From positions 1 through 45,703 of the forward strand of contig CAITUY010000231.1 in the NCBI GenBank assembly GCA_903895695.1: a DNA stretch of 45,703 nucleotides. Reading direction: 5' to 3'. The position numbers were made by a program, and so were the translations under genes. This document shows positions 1 to 8,045 of the stretch, piece after piece (position 1 is the stretch's first letter; every line of letters starts with the position of its first letter). The DNA is from an uncultured bacterium (lineage in GTDB: Bacteria > Verrucomicrobiota > Kiritimatiellia > CAIKKV01 > CAITUY01). The notes below the pieces were generated by a model. The model had not been told where the DNA came from. It was given only the letters and a program-made list of their open reading frames with translations, and ran no database searches.

Positions 1-67
1 CCTTCGCCGCCTCCAGCGCCACCCGCGCCTTGAACTCATTCGTGTGCACTTTCCGCTTCGCTGCCAT
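1..67 (-). CDS. IS3-family transposase OrfA, N-terminus (partial)
   Basis: The ATG at 65-67 (minus strand) opens a frame beginning MAAKRKVHTNEFKARVALEA. This is the characteristic N-terminal helix of IS3-family OrfA proteins, whose helix-turn-helix binds the element's ends. A GGGAG ribosome site lies just upstream on the minus strand. Only 22 codons are present before the window edge, so the subgroup and the intactness of the transposase cannot be judged. Confidence 0.75.
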   Translation of the reverse strand, partial: MAAKRKVHTNEFKARVALEAAK

Positions 68-138
68 ATCAAATCTCCCGTCCTGTTGGACCGTTGGCTA
101 TACCTTAACCACCTGTCCAAAAAACGGGGGGAACTTCA
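1..138 (-). mobile_element. IS3-family insertion sequence, left end (partial)
   Basis: On the minus strand this stretch holds a terminal region and then the start of an IS3-type orfA, running off the left edge of the window. The likely tip is TGAAGTTCCCCCCG, read on the minus strand from about position 138, followed by a GTTTTTTGGACAGG segment; IS3-family tips usually begin with TG. The restriction gene to the right stops resembling its family exactly here, which supports a true insertion junction. The exact boundary and the target duplication cannot be set because the other end lies outside the window. Confidence 0.7.
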
Positions 139-890
139 GGATCGCGGACTTCCCCAAGAAAGACGCGATGGATATTCGTGAGGAAGAGATTGCCGGTCTC
201 ACGGACAATGCGAACTTCATCCTGGATGTGAAGCGTGAGTTGGAAGTCGTCACGCCAGTTGCGTCCTTCGTGGCCGTTGGGCGGCAGGATGGGATCGTTG
301 AAGAAGATCTTGAGACCGTCAAAGTCGGCGCGTAGACGATCGAGCACAATGATGTTGGGCGCGATGACGAGAAAGTTGCGCGAGAGGTCGGAATCGGCTT
401 CGTAAAGTTTGTGAAAGAAACTCCACGCGATGAGCAGCGAGATGACCTTGGTCTTGCCGGCGCCGGTCGCCATCTTCAGAACATAGCGCGGCCAGTCTTC
501 GTCAAACATACCACTCGACACCGCGCCGGAGGCATCGAACCGGATCAAATCGTACTTGTCGCGGGCTTTGCGGACCTCGTGCAGCCAGATGACCGTCTCA
601 ACCGCTTCGCGTTGGGCGAAGTAATAGCGGAACGGCGAGAGCGACCCATCGGCATTTTCGGTCAGGTGCTCGGTGTCGAACCAGTGTCGCAGCAGGGCCA
701 CGGAGGTCGAAGACGCGCCGGGATAGGCTTTATCGCGCCAGTTTTGCACTTCCTTCCGGACCTTTGCCACAAGCGGCGGGAGCAGTTTCTCGTAGGATGT
801 GCTACGCAGGATTTCGTCGGCGGGAAACCATCGCTGCTCTGGGATAAGTGGCGCGAAGGGCGAGGTGGGAAATTGAGGGTGCAAAGCCAT
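105..890 (-). pseudogene. Type III restriction enzyme Res subunit, truncated by IS insertion
   Basis: This is the N-terminal third of a type III restriction-modification helicase-nuclease (Res). The protein begins MALHPQFPTSPFAPLIPEQR, a family-typical start, so I chose the ATG at 890 rather than the in-frame ATG at 986. It contains the Walker A motif MATGAGKTKV and the NIHRVFLGEVRDP segment. Family members are roughly 900-1000 residues; here the frame enters IS3-family sequence at about position 138 and stops at 105. The remaining helicase motifs and the C-terminal nuclease are missing, so restriction activity is lost. No intact mod methyltransferase gene is visible. The next minus-strand gene upstream encodes a PLD-like protein. 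Confidence 0.8.
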
Positions 891-1037
891 ACGGAACGAA
901 GTATGCCAACGTGAGTCTGTCGGGGCAAGCCCTCCTTGGTTGTTATGGGGCGCATCGACCCCAATAACGCGGGTGGGACGAACCATTGCCTTTTCATCCA
1001 GGAGAACGGCGGCGTCGCGCCTGCCAAGCAGTCTGCG

Positions 1038-1619
1038 TCATGTCCGATTCTGCCGGGCACAGCCGGTCCGCGTTTGAGTTGTGCCCGCTCCATCCCCCTT
1101 GTCCAGCAACTCCTGATAGTCCGAGCAATGCTGTTTGCGCTGGCAAAGCTCGCATTCGGCGCCCATCCAGATGCGATCGAACTGGCCCATGATTGCCTTC
1201 ACAATGCCGGGGTCGGTGGTGACGAAACCGGACTCGAAGTTGCGGCGATGGTTGCCCTTGGCGCCCATTCCGGCGCCGGTCAGGTTGGCGCTGCCGCTGT
1301 AGGCAAACTGCCCGTCCACGATCACGCTCTTGAGATGCACACGCGGGCAGAGGATTCGCTCCAGGCCGGTGACCAGGTTGGGGTACCGGTCAAAGTCCTT
1401 GCGGAACGCCGGCCCCGGTTCCTTGGCGTGGAGCAGACGCACGGCAACCCCATTCGCGATTAACTCGGACAGCACCCCCAGGAACGGGATCATGCGCTTG
1501 CCGCGGTGCACGTGCAGGTCCTTCAGATCCGACGTTGCCAGCCACAGGAATTCCTTGGCCGACGGCACGGCGTCCTGAATCACCTGCTCGTAGATCTGTC
1601 TATCCGTGATGAAGTGCAT
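1038..1619 (-). CDS. Phospholipase D-like protein with one HKD-type motif
   Basis: This 193-residue protein carries one PLD-superfamily active-site motif, HLKSVIVDGQFAYSGSANLT (H-x-K-x4-D followed by GSAN), near residues 95-115. A protein with one motif usually dimerises to build the active site. The family includes non-specific nucleases and phospholipases; small bacterial forms without signal peptides, like this one, are often nucleases. A Cys cluster, CELCQRKQHC, near residue 160 could bind metal. The gene precedes the broken Res gene on the same strand, so it may be part of a restriction or defence island. The function is inferred from the fold only. Confidence 0.7.
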   Translation of the reverse strand: MHFITDRQIYEQVIQDAVPSAKEFLWLATSDLKDLHVHRGKRMIPFLGVLSELIANGVAVRLLHAKEPGPAFRKDFDRYPNLVTGLERILCPRVHLKSVIVDGQFAYSGSANLTGAGMGAKGNHRRNFESGFVTTDPGIVKAIMGQFDRIWMGAECELCQRKQHCSDYQELLDKGDGAGTTQTRTGCARQNRT

Positions 1620-1647
1620 GCCGAAGATGGGTTTCAGTGTGCGGTGT

Positions 1648-1722
1648 TCAGGTTTCAGCGGAAGTGGGTTGGGACGCCTTTAGCACCTCGTCGATCAGGT
1701 CGTACGTCAATGCGCGTATTCT
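1648..1722 (-). pseudogene. Possible 3' remnant of an unidentified gene
   Basis: Read on the minus strand, this stretch gives a protein-like tail that includes LTYDLIDEVLKAS and ends in a TGA at 1648-1650. It starts abruptly next to the palindromic repeat at 1724-1822 and ends just upstream of the PLD gene. It looks like the surviving C-terminus of a gene cut by deletion or by arrival of the repeat. The piece is short and I do not recognise the family, so chance cannot be excluded. Confidence 0.35.
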
Positions 1723-1723
1723 G

Positions 1724-1822
1724 GGTAGGGCGACGGCTGCCTGCCCGCCGTGGCGGGTCCTCGCCGCGCCGTGCCTGTGGCGTTCCTATCGTGCGGCGGG
1801 GCGGGGACGCCCTCGCCCTACC
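1724..1822. repeat. Palindromic GGTAGGGCG...CGCCCTACC repeat element
   Basis: The sequence starts GGTAGGGCGACGG and ends CCCTCGCCCTACC, so its two ends form an imperfect inverted repeat around a GC-rich core of about 70 bases that holds further small palindromes. Elements with GGTAGGGCGA ends are, as I recall, dispersed in genomes of the Verrucomicrobiota/Kiritimatiellota type and behave like REP or MITE sequences. The right arm overlaps the 3' end of the GH57 gene and supplies its last codons and stop. Confidence 0.6.
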
Positions 1823-3129
1823 TTGGGCGATTGCTTGACGTTACTCATCTGTTTGGCCGCCGCCGCCCTGCGGGTCGGTGTGACGGGGTTCCTGGGCTTC
1901 GCTGACTTGGTCTTCCTGGTCGACACGGGCGGGGGGCGTTGTTCTCCGCCCGCCGCCAGGCGCTGCCCGAAGTCGGTCAGTACATTCATGTAGTTGATGT
2001 ACGCGTCATACGGGGAGGCGTAGGGGTTGAAATACTTGTGCACGTCGCCGTCCGCAAACCACTTCGTGCACATATAATAGAAATGGTCCGACGTCTGGAG
2101 TTGCCGCCAGGCGTGCAGCAGTTCCGGGTCGTTGCGTGCGCGGACGGCCTTCTCCAGGTCGTACACGCTGCGAATGGCGTCGTCCTGCATGTCGTTGCCG
2201 ATCCAGGCCGTCAGGTCACGTTCTACATCAGCCCACGACACATACTGGGGGACGTCGACTTGCGCGACCGGCGTGTAGTGCGCGGCGGCTTCGGATGGCG
2301 TCAGGAATCCGAAATCGGGATGGGCAAGGATCGTCCCGGGAATCATCTTCAGGAACTCGAAGATCCCCGTCTCCTGCCACTGGTGTTCGCCGAAGGTCTC
2401 GAAGTCCATGAACAGGTTGACGACCTCGCCGGCGGCGTTGATCTGGTGCACCCACTTGGCGAACTTGTCGGCCGTGAGCGGGTACTCGGGCCACTCGCGG
2501 TTGGAGAAGCGGAAGGCGATATCGTCGGACAGCCGGTAGTTCTTGAGCAGCAGGCGGAGTTTCAGGCAGCCGGCGGGCTGGTAGACGAAGTTGGGGCTGC
2601 GCCAGCCCAGCACGCGGTCGGCGCCCTCGGCGAGGATGGTCGTGTAGCCGAGATCCTCGACTTCCCGGGCCAGCTCGTTGCTGTAGATCAACTCCGTGTT
2701 GCGGAAGGCCGTGGGAGTCTGGCCGAACAGCGTCTTGATGCGGTCGCGGTGGTGCCGGACCTGTTCGCGGAACTCGGGCCGGGAGTAGAGGAAGGACAAG
2801 GAGTGGTAGTACGTCTCGTCGAGGAACTCCACGCACCCGGTGTCGGCCAGGCGCCGGAAGCTATCCAGCACGGCCGGATTGTAGCGCTCGAACTGGTCGA
2901 GCGCCACCCCGGAGATGGAGTAGGAGATCTGGAAAGCGCCCTTGTGTTCGCGCAGCAGCCCGAGCAGCACGCGGTTGGCGGGCAGATAACACTTGGTGGC
3001 GACTTTATTCAGGATTTCGCGATTGGCGGTCTCGTCCTCATAGTCGTGCGAGTGCCCGATATCGAAGTACGTGTAGTTGCGAAGGCGGAAGGGCTGGTGG
3101 ACCTGGAAGTAGAAGCAAATCGACGGCAT
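1786..3129 (-). CDS. Glycoside hydrolase family 57 (alpha-amylase-like)
   Basis: This 447-residue protein is a GH57 enzyme, expected to cleave or transfer alpha-1,4-glucan chains in the cytoplasm. The GH57 signatures are in order: HQP at residues 11-13, a likely nucleophile Glu in FRNTELIYS (about E146), and the acid/base Asp in MDFETFGEHQW (D242). There is no signal peptide. It is the last gene of a minus-strand operon, 12 bases after the GT4 gene, with AGGGAG ahead of its ATG. The last 50 or so residues are a Lys/Arg/Pro-rich tail outside the catalytic domain, and the final codons are read from a palindromic repeat. The exact substrate is unknown. Confidence 0.85.
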   Translation of the reverse strand: MPSICFYFQVHQPFRLRNYTYFDIGHSHDYEDETANREILNKVATKCYLPANRVLLGLLREHKGAFQISYSISGVALDQFERYNPAVLDSFRRLADTGCVEFLDETYYHSLSFLYSRPEFREQVRHHRDRIKTLFGQTPTAFRNTELIYSNELAREVEDLGYTTILAEGADRVLGWRSPNFVYQPAGCLKLRLLLKNYRLSDDIAFRFSNREWPEYPLTADKFAKWVHQINAAGEVVNLFMDFETFGEHQWQETGIFEFLKMIPGTILAHPDFGFLTPSEAAAHYTPVAQVDVPQYVSWADVERDLTAWIGNDMQDDAIRSVYDLEKAVRARNDPELLHAWRQLQTSDHFYYMCTKWFADGDVHKYFNPYASPYDAYINYMNVLTDFGQRLAAGGEQRPPPVSTRKTKSAKPRNPVTPTRRAAAAKQMSNVKQSPKVGRGRPRPAAR

Positions 3130-3141
3130 GAGGCGGACTCC

Positions 3142-4431
3142 CTAGGGGCACACCTGCTGGTAGACGGCCTGGATATGGTCGGCGGCCACATCCCAGCGGA
3201 TGGCCTGGAGTTCGCGCCGACCGTTGCGCAGCAGTTCCCGGGAGAGGGCCGGGTAGGTCAGCACGGCCAGAATCTTGTTGGCCAGTTCGGTGACGTCCCA
3301 GAAGTCCACCTTCAAGGCGTGGGTCAATACCTCGGCCACGCCGGCATGGCGGGAGATGATGACCGGCACATCATAGAGCATGGCTTCGAGCGGCGAGATG
3401 CCGAACGGCTCGGACACGCTCGGCATGACGTAAAGATCGCTTTCGGCATACATGCGCTCGACTTCCTCGCCGCGCAGGAATCCCGTAAAGTGGAAGTTGC
3501 GCCCGAGCCGCAACTGGCCGACGCGTTCGATCATGCGCGGCAGCATGTCGCCGACGCCCGCCATGACGAAGGTCACGCTGGGGATCTTCTCGATCACGCG
3601 GGCCGCGGCCTCGACGAAATAGTCCGGCCCCTTCTGGAACGTGACGCGCCCCAGGAACAGCACGACCTTTTCGCCCCGCGGCCGGGCCACGTGATACACG
3701 GTGCCCGCCTTGCGGCGCGAGACGGCATTGTGCACCACGCTCACCTTCTCGGGCGGCACCTCGTAGCGCTCGATAAGGATCGAGCGCGTATAATGGCTCA
3801 CGGCGATGATCCGATCGGCCGCTTCCAGGCCCAGTTTTTCGAGCGCGAAGACGTCCTTGTTTGGTTTCTCGCCGCTCCGGTCGTATTCCAGGGCGTGGAC
3901 GTGCACGACCAGGGGGCGGCCGCTCACGCGCTTGGCGCGGATGCCGGCCGCGAACGTCATCCAGTCGTGCACATGGATCACGTCGAAACGTTCGGTCAGG
4001 GCCAGGCGCTCGGCTGCCTCGCTGTAGCGGGCGACTTCGGCCATCAGGTTGCGGCCGTAGTCCGTTCTTGCGGTCAGCACGCTGGCCGCTGCCCGCCTCC
4101 TCACGCGCGACTCGATCACCTCAAGAACACGCCGGTACTCGGGGGCGGACAGGTAGGGGGCCAGGATGGAGTCGATTTCGCGTAGCTCGATGTGACGCAG
4201 AAGCGTCGTCACGTCCGAGGCTGTCCCGGGCGCCTCGGCCGTCCCGTCGGGCTCGCGGTTGGCGGCGACCAGGCGGACGTGCGAACCGCGGCCGGAACCC
4301 GACATATGCGGAATCACGAAGACGATTTCCGTGCCGTGTTGCGCCAAGGCCCGGGTCATCCCGTAGCAGGCCGTTCCCAGGCCGCCGCTAATGTGCGGCG
4401 GAAATTCCCACCCGAACATCAAGACGCGCAT
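3142..4431 (-). CDS. GT4 glycosyltransferase (glycogen-synthase-like)
   Basis: The protein starts MRVLMFGWEFPPHISGGLG, the nucleotide-sugar loop of GT4/GT5 retaining transferases. Near the C-terminus it has EPFGISPLEAMLYDVPVI, the E-x7-E motif that binds the donor sugar. Two Rossmann-like halves span about 430 residues. I chose the ATG at 4431 because GAAAGG lies just upstream and the family begins at this Met; an in-frame start further upstream would add an unrelated leader. It is co-transcribed with a debranching enzyme and a GH57 hydrolase, so it probably elongates or modifies an alpha-glucan such as glycogen. The acceptor is not known. Confidence 0.85.
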   Translation of the reverse strand: MRVLMFGWEFPPHISGGLGTACYGMTRALAQHGTEIVFVIPHMSGSGRGSHVRLVAANREPDGTAEAPGTASDVTTLLRHIELREIDSILAPYLSAPEYRRVLEVIESRVRRRAAASVLTARTDYGRNLMAEVARYSEAAERLALTERFDVIHVHDWMTFAAGIRAKRVSGRPLVVHVHALEYDRSGEKPNKDVFALEKLGLEAADRIIAVSHYTRSILIERYEVPPEKVSVVHNAVSRRKAGTVYHVARPRGEKVVLFLGRVTFQKGPDYFVEAAARVIEKIPSVTFVMAGVGDMLPRMIERVGQLRLGRNFHFTGFLRGEEVERMYAESDLYVMPSVSEPFGISPLEAMLYDVPVIISRHAGVAEVLTHALKVDFWDVTELANKILAVLTYPALSRELLRNGRRELQAIRWDVAADHIQAVYQQVCP

Positions 4432-4439
4432 GACGCCTT

Positions 4440-4628
4440 TCAGACGGAGATGCAGTCTTCTCGCCAGCAGCAGGTCAGGTAGGGGCAGGCCGGGGTGCCG
4501 GTGCCGAAGCACGCGGTATTCCCTTCCGCCTTCTGGATCGCGAGGATGATGTCTGCCTTCTTCAGCTTTCCGGCCTCGACACCCAATGCTTTGGCTTTCT
4601 TCTTGATCTCAGGCATCTTCATTTTCAT
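4440..4628 (-). CDS. Small SAP-like, Cys-rich C-terminal protein
   Basis: This is a 62-residue protein. Its N-terminal half (MKMKMPEIKKKAKALGVEAG) resembles the helix-turn-helix of SAP or Rho N-terminal domains, which bind nucleic acid. The C-terminal part has a Cys cluster: ACFGTGTPACPYLTCCWRED. Small proteins of this build recur in many Deltaproteobacteria and PVC bacteria, but I know of no assigned function. The ATG at 4628 has AAAGGAGG eight bases upstream, which decides the start over the in-frame GTG at 4649. It lies inside the glucan operon, 61 bases after the debranching gene and 8 bases before the GT4 gene, so it may regulate or bind metal for that pathway. Confidence 0.7.
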   Translation of the reverse strand: MKMKMPEIKKKAKALGVEAGKLKKADIILAIQKAEGNTACFGTGTPACPYLTCCWREDCISV

Positions 4629-4636
4629 GGCAGTTG

Positions 4637-4644
4637 CCTCCTTT
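4637..4644 (-). promoter_or_regulatory. Strong ribosome binding site AAAGGAGG
   Basis: On the minus strand AAAGGAGG lies eight bases before the ATG at 4628. It is the strongest Shine-Dalgarno in this operon and excludes the upstream GTG as the start of the small SAP-like protein. Confidence 0.75.
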
Positions 4645-4689
4645 CTCACACGGGGGTCCCCGCCCGGGATCTCCGATCTGGGGCCCAGT

Positions 4690-6705
4690 CTACGCTGATG
4701 TTTTCAAGCCACAAAGCGCAATCAATCGGACCAGTTCGGCCACACTCCAGGCTTGCGCCGGGCACCCGTGCGGCCGATGGGGCGGGTCGCCGTCCCAGAT
4801 CTCCGGCACCTGGCCCAGGCCGGGGCCTTCCGTGGCATAGGCCAGCAGGGGCTCGATGCCGTCGAGCAGCACCTTGGCCGCCTGGCGCCGATTCGCGGCT
4901 GCGTTCAGAAACGCCTCGCCATAGTGGCCCAGCAGCCATGGCCACACGGTGCCCTGGTGGTATGCGGCGTCCCGCGTTTCCTGGTCGCCCTCATAGCGGC
5001 CGCGGTACGCCGGGTTGCGCGGCGAAAGGGTTCGCAACCCGAACGGCGTGAGCAACTCCCGGCGCACGGTCTCGACCACGGCCAGTTTCTGCAAGGAGTC
5101 GAGCGGGGAATAGGGCAGCGAGGCCGCCAGGATCTGATTGGGACGGATGGCACGGTCGAGCACGCCGTCGGCAAAGCCGTCCGCCAGCGCCCCCGTGTCA
5201 GGCATCCAGAATAGGTTCACGAACGAATCGCGGAGGCGCCCGGTGAGGTCGGCGGGGAACAGTCCCGGCTCGCCGAAACGTTCCGCGAGTTCCTCGGCGT
5301 AGCGCAGCGCGTTGTACCAGAGGGCGTTGATCTCGACCGCGTAACCATGGCGCGGGGTGACGGGCGTGCCGTTCACCATCGCGTCCATCCAGGTAAGCTG
5401 CGTGGCGGCGTTACCCGCGTGGAGCAGGCCGCTCTGGCTCATGAAAATGCCGTACCGCGTGCCCTCGGCATACCGGCGCAGGATGCGCTGCATGACCGGC
5501 CAGCCGATCCGGCGCACCGCCTCGTGGTCGCCCGTCCAGAGTTGCATCTGCTGAACGGCCCAGACGTACCACAGCGCGGCGTCCACGGAATTGAACGCGT
5601 GCTGGGCGGGATTCGTCGCGAAGAAATTGGGGATCAGGCCGTCGCATTCCTGCTCGCCGACCGAAGCGAGGATCGCTTTGCCGTCCTCGGGGCGACCGGC
5701 GCAGAACGTCAGGCCGGGCAAGGCGATCAGGGTGTCACGGCCCCAGTCCTCGAACCAGGGGTAGCCCGCCACGACGGTCGGCCGGCCGTGGGCCTGGCCG
5801 GGCGCGGGTTTGTCGATGACGAACTGCCGTGCGCCCCTGAGCAGCGTGGCGAGGCGGCCGGCCTGCTTGCGGTCGCGACAGACGACCGCCGCCTGCTTGC
5901 GGTCGGCCGCACCCGTTTCCAGGCGCCGCGCGATCTCGCGGTCCCAGACGCGGCGATTCAACCCGGCCTCGTCGGTCAGCGAGGCCGAGACGATGACCAC
6001 GCTGCCCGCCTTGACGGGGATCTCGATCACGCCCGGCCGGAACAGGTCCTCGTGGTGGTCGTAACCCCGTTCGGCTTCGCGGAAATACTCGAAGTTGTAA
6101 TACCACACGGGTGAGGGGTGGAATGCCGAGCGCACGCTGGTCTGGATGAAGATGGGCGGCAGGCCGTTGTAGGGCTGCAGCTTGAAGCCGTTGGCGACCC
6201 GCCATGGGCGCACCTGCAGCCAGGCGTCTTCCTTGCGGAGTTCATGCATGCCGCGAAAGGCGATCAGGGGCTTGAGGCGCAGGATGAACGGGACGCGCGT
6301 TTCGCGGATGTCGTAACGCACCAACACGGTGTTCCGGCCCTGCAGGAACAGGATGCTCTTCTCCAGGCCGATATCGCCGACGCGGTAGACGAAGCGGGGG
6401 CACTCGTCATAGCGGAATTGTTCCAGATATTCATGCCCGTGCGGGAAGTAGACGCCCGGGTAGCGGTGGCAGGCCAGATGGAACTCGCGGTCCCGGACCA
6501 CGAGCGAATCCTCGTATTTCGAAAGCAGGACAAAGCGGCCCGGCGGTTCGGCCAGCGCGGGGACGAGCAACCCGTGGTACTTGCGCGTGTTGCAGTTGAG
6601 GATGGTGCTCGAGGCGTAGCCGCCAAGGCCATTGGTCTCCAGCCATTCCCAGCCGAGGGCCTCCCGGATGTTCTGACACCTTTTTTCGTCGACCACGACT
6701 GACAT
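4690..6705 (-). CDS. Glycogen debranching enzyme (amylo-alpha-1,6-glucosidase, GH133)
   Basis: This 671-residue protein has the archaeal-type debranching-enzyme layout. The N-terminal beta-rich domain includes LETNGLGGYASSTILNCNTR, and the C-terminal (alpha/alpha)6 barrel has PWFEDWGRDTLIALPGL near residue 320, RHGYAVEINALW near 457, and VPEIWDGDPPHRPHGCPAQA near 634. The Asp and Glu in these motifs are the expected catalytic residues. It removes alpha-1,6 branches from glycogen or limit dextrin. The ATG at 6705 has CAGGAGCAGG upstream and matches the family start; an ATG further up would add 19 non-conserved residues. It is the first gene of the glucan operon. Confidence 0.9.
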   Translation of the reverse strand: MSVVVDEKRCQNIREALGWEWLETNGLGGYASSTILNCNTRKYHGLLVPALAEPPGRFVLLSKYEDSLVVRDREFHLACHRYPGVYFPHGHEYLEQFRYDECPRFVYRVGDIGLEKSILFLQGRNTVLVRYDIRETRVPFILRLKPLIAFRGMHELRKEDAWLQVRPWRVANGFKLQPYNGLPPIFIQTSVRSAFHPSPVWYYNFEYFREAERGYDHHEDLFRPGVIEIPVKAGSVVIVSASLTDEAGLNRRVWDREIARRLETGAADRKQAAVVCRDRKQAGRLATLLRGARQFVIDKPAPGQAHGRPTVVAGYPWFEDWGRDTLIALPGLTFCAGRPEDGKAILASVGEQECDGLIPNFFATNPAQHAFNSVDAALWYVWAVQQMQLWTGDHEAVRRIGWPVMQRILRRYAEGTRYGIFMSQSGLLHAGNAATQLTWMDAMVNGTPVTPRHGYAVEINALWYNALRYAEELAERFGEPGLFPADLTGRLRDSFVNLFWMPDTGALADGFADGVLDRAIRPNQILAASLPYSPLDSLQKLAVVETVRRELLTPFGLRTLSPRNPAYRGRYEGDQETRDAAYHQGTVWPWLLGHYGEAFLNAAANRRQAAKVLLDGIEPLLAYATEGPGLGQVPEIWDGDPPHRPHGCPAQAWSVAELVRLIALCGLKTSA

Positions 6706-6815
6706 GACCTGCTCCTGCCCGCTTCCCATGCATGAAACCGCCACGCATGTAATAGTACGCACGCGGCGCGGTGTCGAGCCCGGATTGAAGGGACAGGCGT
6801 GCCGTCAGGTTGTAC

Positions 6816-6845
6816 TTGCCGAGGCGGAAAGGACTTCCTTAGTAT
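6816..6845 (+). promoter_or_regulatory. Putative promoter TTGCCG-18-TAGTAT
   Basis: TTGCCG at 6816-6821 and TAGTAT at 6840-6845 are 18 bases apart, in the gap between the leftward debranching gene and the rightward DUF481 gene. The same hexamer pair occurs at 41883-41911 with a 17-base spacer, which supports both as real promoters. Confidence 0.5.
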
Positions 6846-6909
6846 CCCCCGCATGACGGGAGTGGCGATGATGCCGCCCCGCCTTGGCACAACATAGCAG
6901 CAGGAGTGA

Positions 6910-7680
6910 ATGATGAAGAAGCTGGTTTTGGGTGGCGTAATCGTTTTGGCAACGTCGGCGGCTTGGGCGCAGGCCCCGGCTCCGGTCATTATTCCCGCGG
7001 CGCCCTGGCAGACCACGGTGTCAGCCGGCGCAAACGTGACGCGCGGCAACAGCGAGACCATGGCGCTCAACGGCGGCGTAAACTCGGTCTTCAAGCAGGA
7101 GCATAACGAAGCCCGGGTCGGCATTGAAGGCAACTACGGCCAGTCCCAGATCACGCAGGGCTCGGGCTCGAACGAGACGAAGAAGACCGACACCACCCTC
7201 AACAACGTCCGGGCTTTCGGCGAGTACCGCCGGCTCCTCACGGATCGCACCTATGCGTACGGCAACGCCGAAGTGTTGCACGACGACATTGCCGAAATCG
7301 ATTATCGCGCGACCCTCGGTCCGGGTATGGGGCGGTACTTCCTGATGAGCGACAAACAGAAGCTCAGTGCCGAGGGCGGTATGGCGTACATCAAGGAACG
7401 AGTCGCGGGCGATGACGACGATCGCGTGGTCCTTCGGGTATCCGAACGCTATGACCTCAAGGTCGGCGCCACCGCCTCCGTGTGGGAACAGGTGGAATAC
7501 ATGCCGACGGTGGATGACATGAGCCAGTGCCTCATCAATAGTGAGGTCGGCGCCGAGGCGGCCATGAATGCCAAACTCAGCCTGCGCGTCGTCTTGCAGG
7601 ACAAATACAACAGCACTCCGGCGCCCGGTAAAGAGGACAACGATCTGGCCGTAATCGCCGCGCTGACGTACAAACTGTAA
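6910..7680 (+). CDS. DUF481 (YdiY-like) outer-membrane beta-barrel protein
   Basis: This 256-residue protein has a clear signal peptide (MMKKLVLGGVIVLATSAAWA) and then alternating strands with the DUF481 pattern: NVTRGNSETMALNGGV, RAFGEYRRLLTDRTYAYGN, DYRATLGPGMGRYFL. It ends in LTYKL, a typical barrel terminus with an aromatic near the end. Family members such as YdiY are small outer-membrane proteins linked to salt or envelope conditions; their molecular role is unclear. AGGAG at 6902-6906 serves either of two adjacent ATGs (6910 or 6913). The MGMT-like gene follows after 7 bases, so the two may share a transcript. Confidence 0.8.
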   Translation: MMKKLVLGGVIVLATSAAWAQAPAPVIIPAAPWQTTVSAGANVTRGNSETMALNGGVNSVFKQEHNEARVGIEGNYGQSQITQGSGSNETKKTDTTLNNVRAFGEYRRLLTDRTYAYGNAEVLHDDIAEIDYRATLGPGMGRYFLMSDKQKLSAEGGMAYIKERVAGDDDDRVVLRVSERYDLKVGATASVWEQVEYMPTVDDMSQCLINSEVGAEAAMNAKLSLRVVLQDKYNSTPAPGKEDNDLAVIAALTYKL

Positions 7681-7687
7681 GAATGAC

Positions 7688-8026
7688 ATGAAAACACGGT
7701 TGCCAACGTCTTTCGAACAAAGCGTTTACGACGCGATCAGTCGCATTCCGCGGGGTTGCGTGAGCACGTACGCGTTCGTGGCCAAGGCGGTCGGTTGCGG
7801 CGCCGCACAGGCCGTGGGGCAGGCCTTGCGCCGCAATCCGGACGCCCCGAGCGTGCCGTGCCACCGCGTGATCGCGTCGGACTTGTCGCTCGGCGGCTTT
7901 TGCGGAAGACGCGGCGGGGCGGCACTGCAGGACAAGCGCACCTTGCTGGCCGGCGAGGGGGTCCGTTTCGATGCCAAGGGCCGGTTGGCCGACCCAGGCC
8001 GCATCTTTCGTTTCGAGCGGCGCTAG
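7688..8026 (+). CDS. MGMT-like DNA O6-alkylguanine alkyltransferase (short form)
   Basis: This 112-residue protein contains the alkyltransferase active-site motif PCHRVI with the acceptor Cys at residue 58. It also has the helix-turn-helix and wing of the C-terminal MGMT domain (SVYDAISRIPRGCVSTYAFV). It lacks the usual N-terminal domain of Ada/Ogt. Because the Cys is kept, it differs from alkyltransferase-like proteins that carry Trp there. It should remove alkyl groups from guanine or flag alkylated bases for repair. It lies 7 bases after the DUF481 gene and 19 before bioA. Confidence 0.85.
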   Translation: MKTRLPTSFEQSVYDAISRIPRGCVSTYAFVAKAVGCGAAQAVGQALRRNPDAPSVPCHRVIASDLSLGGFCGRRGGAALQDKRTLLAGEGVRFDAKGRLADPGRIFRFERR

Positions 8027-8045
8027 GCTGTCGGGAGATGTGGCC

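Noticed and set aside
1939..4185. A 748-residue open frame on the plus strand opposite the GH57 and GT4 genes.
   Set aside because: It mirrors two well-supported genes in GC-rich DNA and has no recognisable domain or ribosome site.
7971..8045. An upstream start for BioA inside the alkyltransferase gene.
   Set aside because: The ATG at 8046 has its own ribosome site and matches the family's N-terminus.
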